Translations under genes and position numbers: made by a program
Notes under the pieces: model-generated
What the model saw: only the letters and a program-made list of their open reading frames with translations
Database searches by the model: none
What the model was told of the DNA's origin: nothing
In this document: piece after piece, positions 5,665-7,086 of the stretch
How positions within the stretch are numbered: position 1 is the first letter of the stretch
How the letters are laid out: the number at the start of each line of letters is the position of its first letter
Origin: Chloroflexota bacterium
Lineage (GTDB): Bacteria; Chloroflexota; Limnocylindria; Limnocylindrales; CSP1-4
Reading direction: 5' to 3'
Assembly: GCA_003158495.1 (NCBI GenBank)
Contig: PMJT01000145.1
Span: 347-7,432, forward strand
DNA length: 7,086 nt

Positions 5665-6114
5665 ATGATCTCCTTCAAGAAGCTCGTAGCCATGCCGATC
5701 GTGGCCGCAATGCTCGTCGCTGGCTGCTCGAGCGCCGCCGCGACTGCTTCGCCGAACCAGGCGCCGGCCGCAGGTGGCGCCACCGTGGCTACGGCGAGCA
5801 CCGGCGCCGGGATCGTCCTCGTCGACGCTTCGAACGGCAGAACGGTCTACAACTTCTCGAGCGACACGGCCAACAGCGGAACGAGCGCCTGTTCCGGCGG
5901 TTGCGCCGCCAAGTGGCCGGCCCTGACGGTCCCGGCCGGGACTACGCCGACCGCGGACGCGGGCGCCGCCGGCAAGCTCGGTACGATCACCCGGGCCGAC
6001 AGCGGCGCACTCCAGGTCACCTACAACGGGCTTCCGCTCTACTTCTACTCCGGTGACCATGCCGCCGGCGACACCAACGGCAACTACCCGGGCTGGAACG
6101 TGACCAAGCCCTAA
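5665..6114 (+). CDS. Secreted lipoprotein with Yx(F/W/Y)xxD repeats (COG4315/PF03640-type)
   Basis: A 149-aa exported lipoprotein of unknown function. The signal peptide is MISFKKLVAMPIVAAML with lipobox V18-A-G-C21, so Cys21 would be lipidated. A low-complexity A/S/T/G linker follows (22-48). The mature domain carries two copies of the family motif: Y62-N-F64-S-S-D67 (after LVDASNGRTV) and Y126-F-Y128-S-G-D131 (after NGLPL). Between them are C76-S-G-G-C80 and AAKWPAL, the usual paired cysteines and Trp-Pro of this family. Length and layout match a complete single-domain member. The ATG at 5665 is chosen because the signal peptide begins exactly there; the ribosome binding site is weak (GGGG at 5652-5655), and the longer open frame upstream to 4276 is a shadow of the minus-strand regulator. 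The family is common in actinobacteria and related soil bacteria; its biochemical role is not settled. Confidence 0.88.
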   Translation: MISFKKLVAMPIVAAMLVAGCSSAAATASPNQAPAAGGATVATASTGAGIVLVDASNGRTVYNFSSDTANSGTSACSGGCAAKWPALTVPAGTTPTADAGAAGKLGTITRADSGALQVTYNGLPLYFYSGDHAAGDTNGNYPGWNVTKP

Positions 6115-6136
6115 CGGCGGTCAGCAAGAGCCCCTG

Positions 6137-6158
6137 CCGGCACCGGCCTCGGCGCCGG
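6137..6158. terminator. Weak stem-loop between the converging lipoprotein and kinase genes
   Basis: CCGGCAC (6137-6143) can pair with GCGCCGG (6152-6158) with one A-C mismatch around an eight-base loop, in the 57-base gap between the two stop codons. There is no T-run on either strand. The position suits a shared terminator, but GC-rich sequence forms such stems easily. Confidence 0.25.
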
Positions 6159-6171
6159 ACGAAGCTCCAGA

Positions 6172-7086
6172 TCACCCGGGGCCGGACCCGTCCAGGACCT
6201 CGCGCACCTTCTGGGCCAGCCGCTCCGGCGTGAACGGCTTGGGCAGGAACGCCCAGTGCAGGGCCGGGTGCGCTGACAGCACCGTCGCTTCTGCGTGACC
6301 TGACATCAGTAGCGCACGAGCCCGAGGAACGACGGCAGACAGCTGCTCGAGGAGTTCGGGCCCACTCATTCCGGGCATCATCACGTCACTTACGATCACG
6401 TCCACCGCCGTTCCGGCGCGGCCCGCCGCCTCGATGGCCTCAGCCCCATCCGCGGCTTCCAGCACCGTGTAGCCGTAGGCACGAAGAGCGAGCACCGCCA
6501 GCCGGCGGACGTGGGGCTCGTCCTCGACGACGAGCACCGTCTCCATGCCGGCTGGAATCGGCTTGGGCAGCGCGGGTATGGGCGGCGCGTCCGCGGCCTC
6601 GGCACTGCGGGGCAGATAGATGCGGAACCTCGTGCCCAGGCCCGGCTCGGAATAGACGCGGATATGACCGCCCAATGCCCCGACTATGCCGTGGCATGTC
6701 GCCAGGCCGAGGCCCGTGCCTTTGCCCAGCTCCTTGGTCGTGAAGAACGGCTCGAAAAGATGCTCACGAACCTCGGCCGTCATCCCGACGCCCGTGTCGT
6801 CGACGGACAGCAGCGCGAAGGCTCCGGCGACGGCGCCCGGGTATCTGCGTGCCTCCTCCTCACCGACCGTCGTCTCGGAAGTCTCGATGCGAAGGCGACC
6901 GCCGTTGGGCATCGCGTCTCGAGCGTTGACGGTCAGATTTACCAGCACTTGCTGGATCTGGCCCGGGTCCGCTTTCACGATACCCGCCCGCGGATCGAGG
7001 GCCGTCTCGATCTTGATGTCGTCGCCGAGGAGCCGCTGGAGCATCTTGGTCGAGTCGGCCACGAGGGAGCTCAGATCCAGGCGCCT
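6172..7086 (-). CDS. Hybrid sensor histidine kinase, C-terminal part (HATPase plus receiver; start outside window)
   Basis: The last 304 residues of a two-component hybrid kinase, numbered here from the right window edge. Residues 1-20 (RRLDLSSLVADSTKMLQRLL) are the usual end of the dimerisation region leading into the ATPase domain, so the phosphoacceptor His and any sensor domains lie beyond the edge. The HATPase domain has N box NLTVN54-ARDA, G1 box D97-T-G-V-G101, F box FEPFFTTKELGKG and G2 box G121-K-G-T-G-L-G127. A proline/alanine-rich linker (about 160-180) joins a receiver domain (about 182-300) with acidic pair E188-D189, phosphoacceptor D234 (VIVSD-VMMPGMSG), S262 and K283 (LPKPF). 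All catalytic residues visible here are intact. The order resembles NtrB/PAS-type hybrid kinases that pass phosphate onward to a phosphotransfer protein or separate regulator. A GTG at 7062 starts no real gene; it sits inside the conserved linker helix. It converges on the lipoprotein gene. Confidence 0.92.
   Translation of the reverse strand, partial: RRLDLSSLVADSTKMLQRLLGDDIKIETALDPRAGIVKADPGQIQQVLVNLTVNARDAMPNGGRLRIETSETTVGEEEARRYPGAVAGAFALLSVDDTGVGMTAEVREHLFEPFFTTKELGKGTGLGLATCHGIVGALGGHIRVYSEPGLGTRFRIYLPRSAEAADAPPIPALPKPIPAGMETVLVVEDEPHVRRLAVLALRAYGYTVLEAADGAEAIEAAGRAGTAVDVIVSDVMMPGMSGPELLEQLSAVVPRARALLMSGHAEATVLSAHPALHWAFLPKPFTPERLAQKVREVLDGSGPG

Noticed and set aside
5323..6060. 245-codon open frame on the minus strand
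   Set aside because: Antisense to the lipoprotein gene, which has a clear signal peptide and family motifs; this frame has only Arg/Gly/Ala-rich sequence.

Overview
This is a GC-rich window (strong G/C bias at third codon positions) from a bacterium. The gene content suggests a soil- or water-type Chloroflexota or Actinomycetota lineage: an OpuB/OpuC-type compatible-solute ABC transporter, a DHA2-type exporter, a YxFxxD-repeat lipoprotein, a regulator built from a cyclic-nucleotide-binding domain plus TPR-like repeats, and a hybrid histidine kinase. That placement is inferred from content only; no rRNA or phylogenetic marker is present.

Left part (1-2522, plus strand): an osmoprotectant (glycine betaine/choline-type) ABC importer. 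The window opens in the last codons of an upstream gene, probably the ATPase. It is followed by two overlapping permease genes (67-762 and 753-1448) and, after a 138-base gap with its own strong ribosome binding site, the substrate-binding lipoprotein (1587-2522). Together they would form ATPase, two membrane channels and a membrane-anchored binding protein. A 14-bp stem closed by a GAAA tetraloop follows the binding-protein gene.

Middle part (2598-5159, minus strand): a 13-bp tandem repeat lies in the convergent gap. Beyond it are a DHA2-family MFS exporter gene (4276 to 2681, TTG start) and, overlapping its start by four bases, a regulator-like gene (5159 to 4273). That gene looks damaged. 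Its cyclic-nucleotide-binding domain is split between two frames at a run of four G (plus strand), and it runs straight into a TPR-like region with the end of the binding domain missing. The 505 bases upstream hold no convincing intact gene, a possible frameshifted coding relic and two adjacent stem-loops.

Right part (5665-7086): a small secreted lipoprotein of the YxFxxD-repeat family on the plus strand. Converging on it is the C-terminal part of a hybrid histidine kinase (HATPase plus receiver) whose start lies outside the window.

I see no mobile element, CRISPR array, tRNA or rRNA, and no clearly novel multi-gene system. The most unusual part is the damaged or rearranged regulator and the odd stretch upstream of it.
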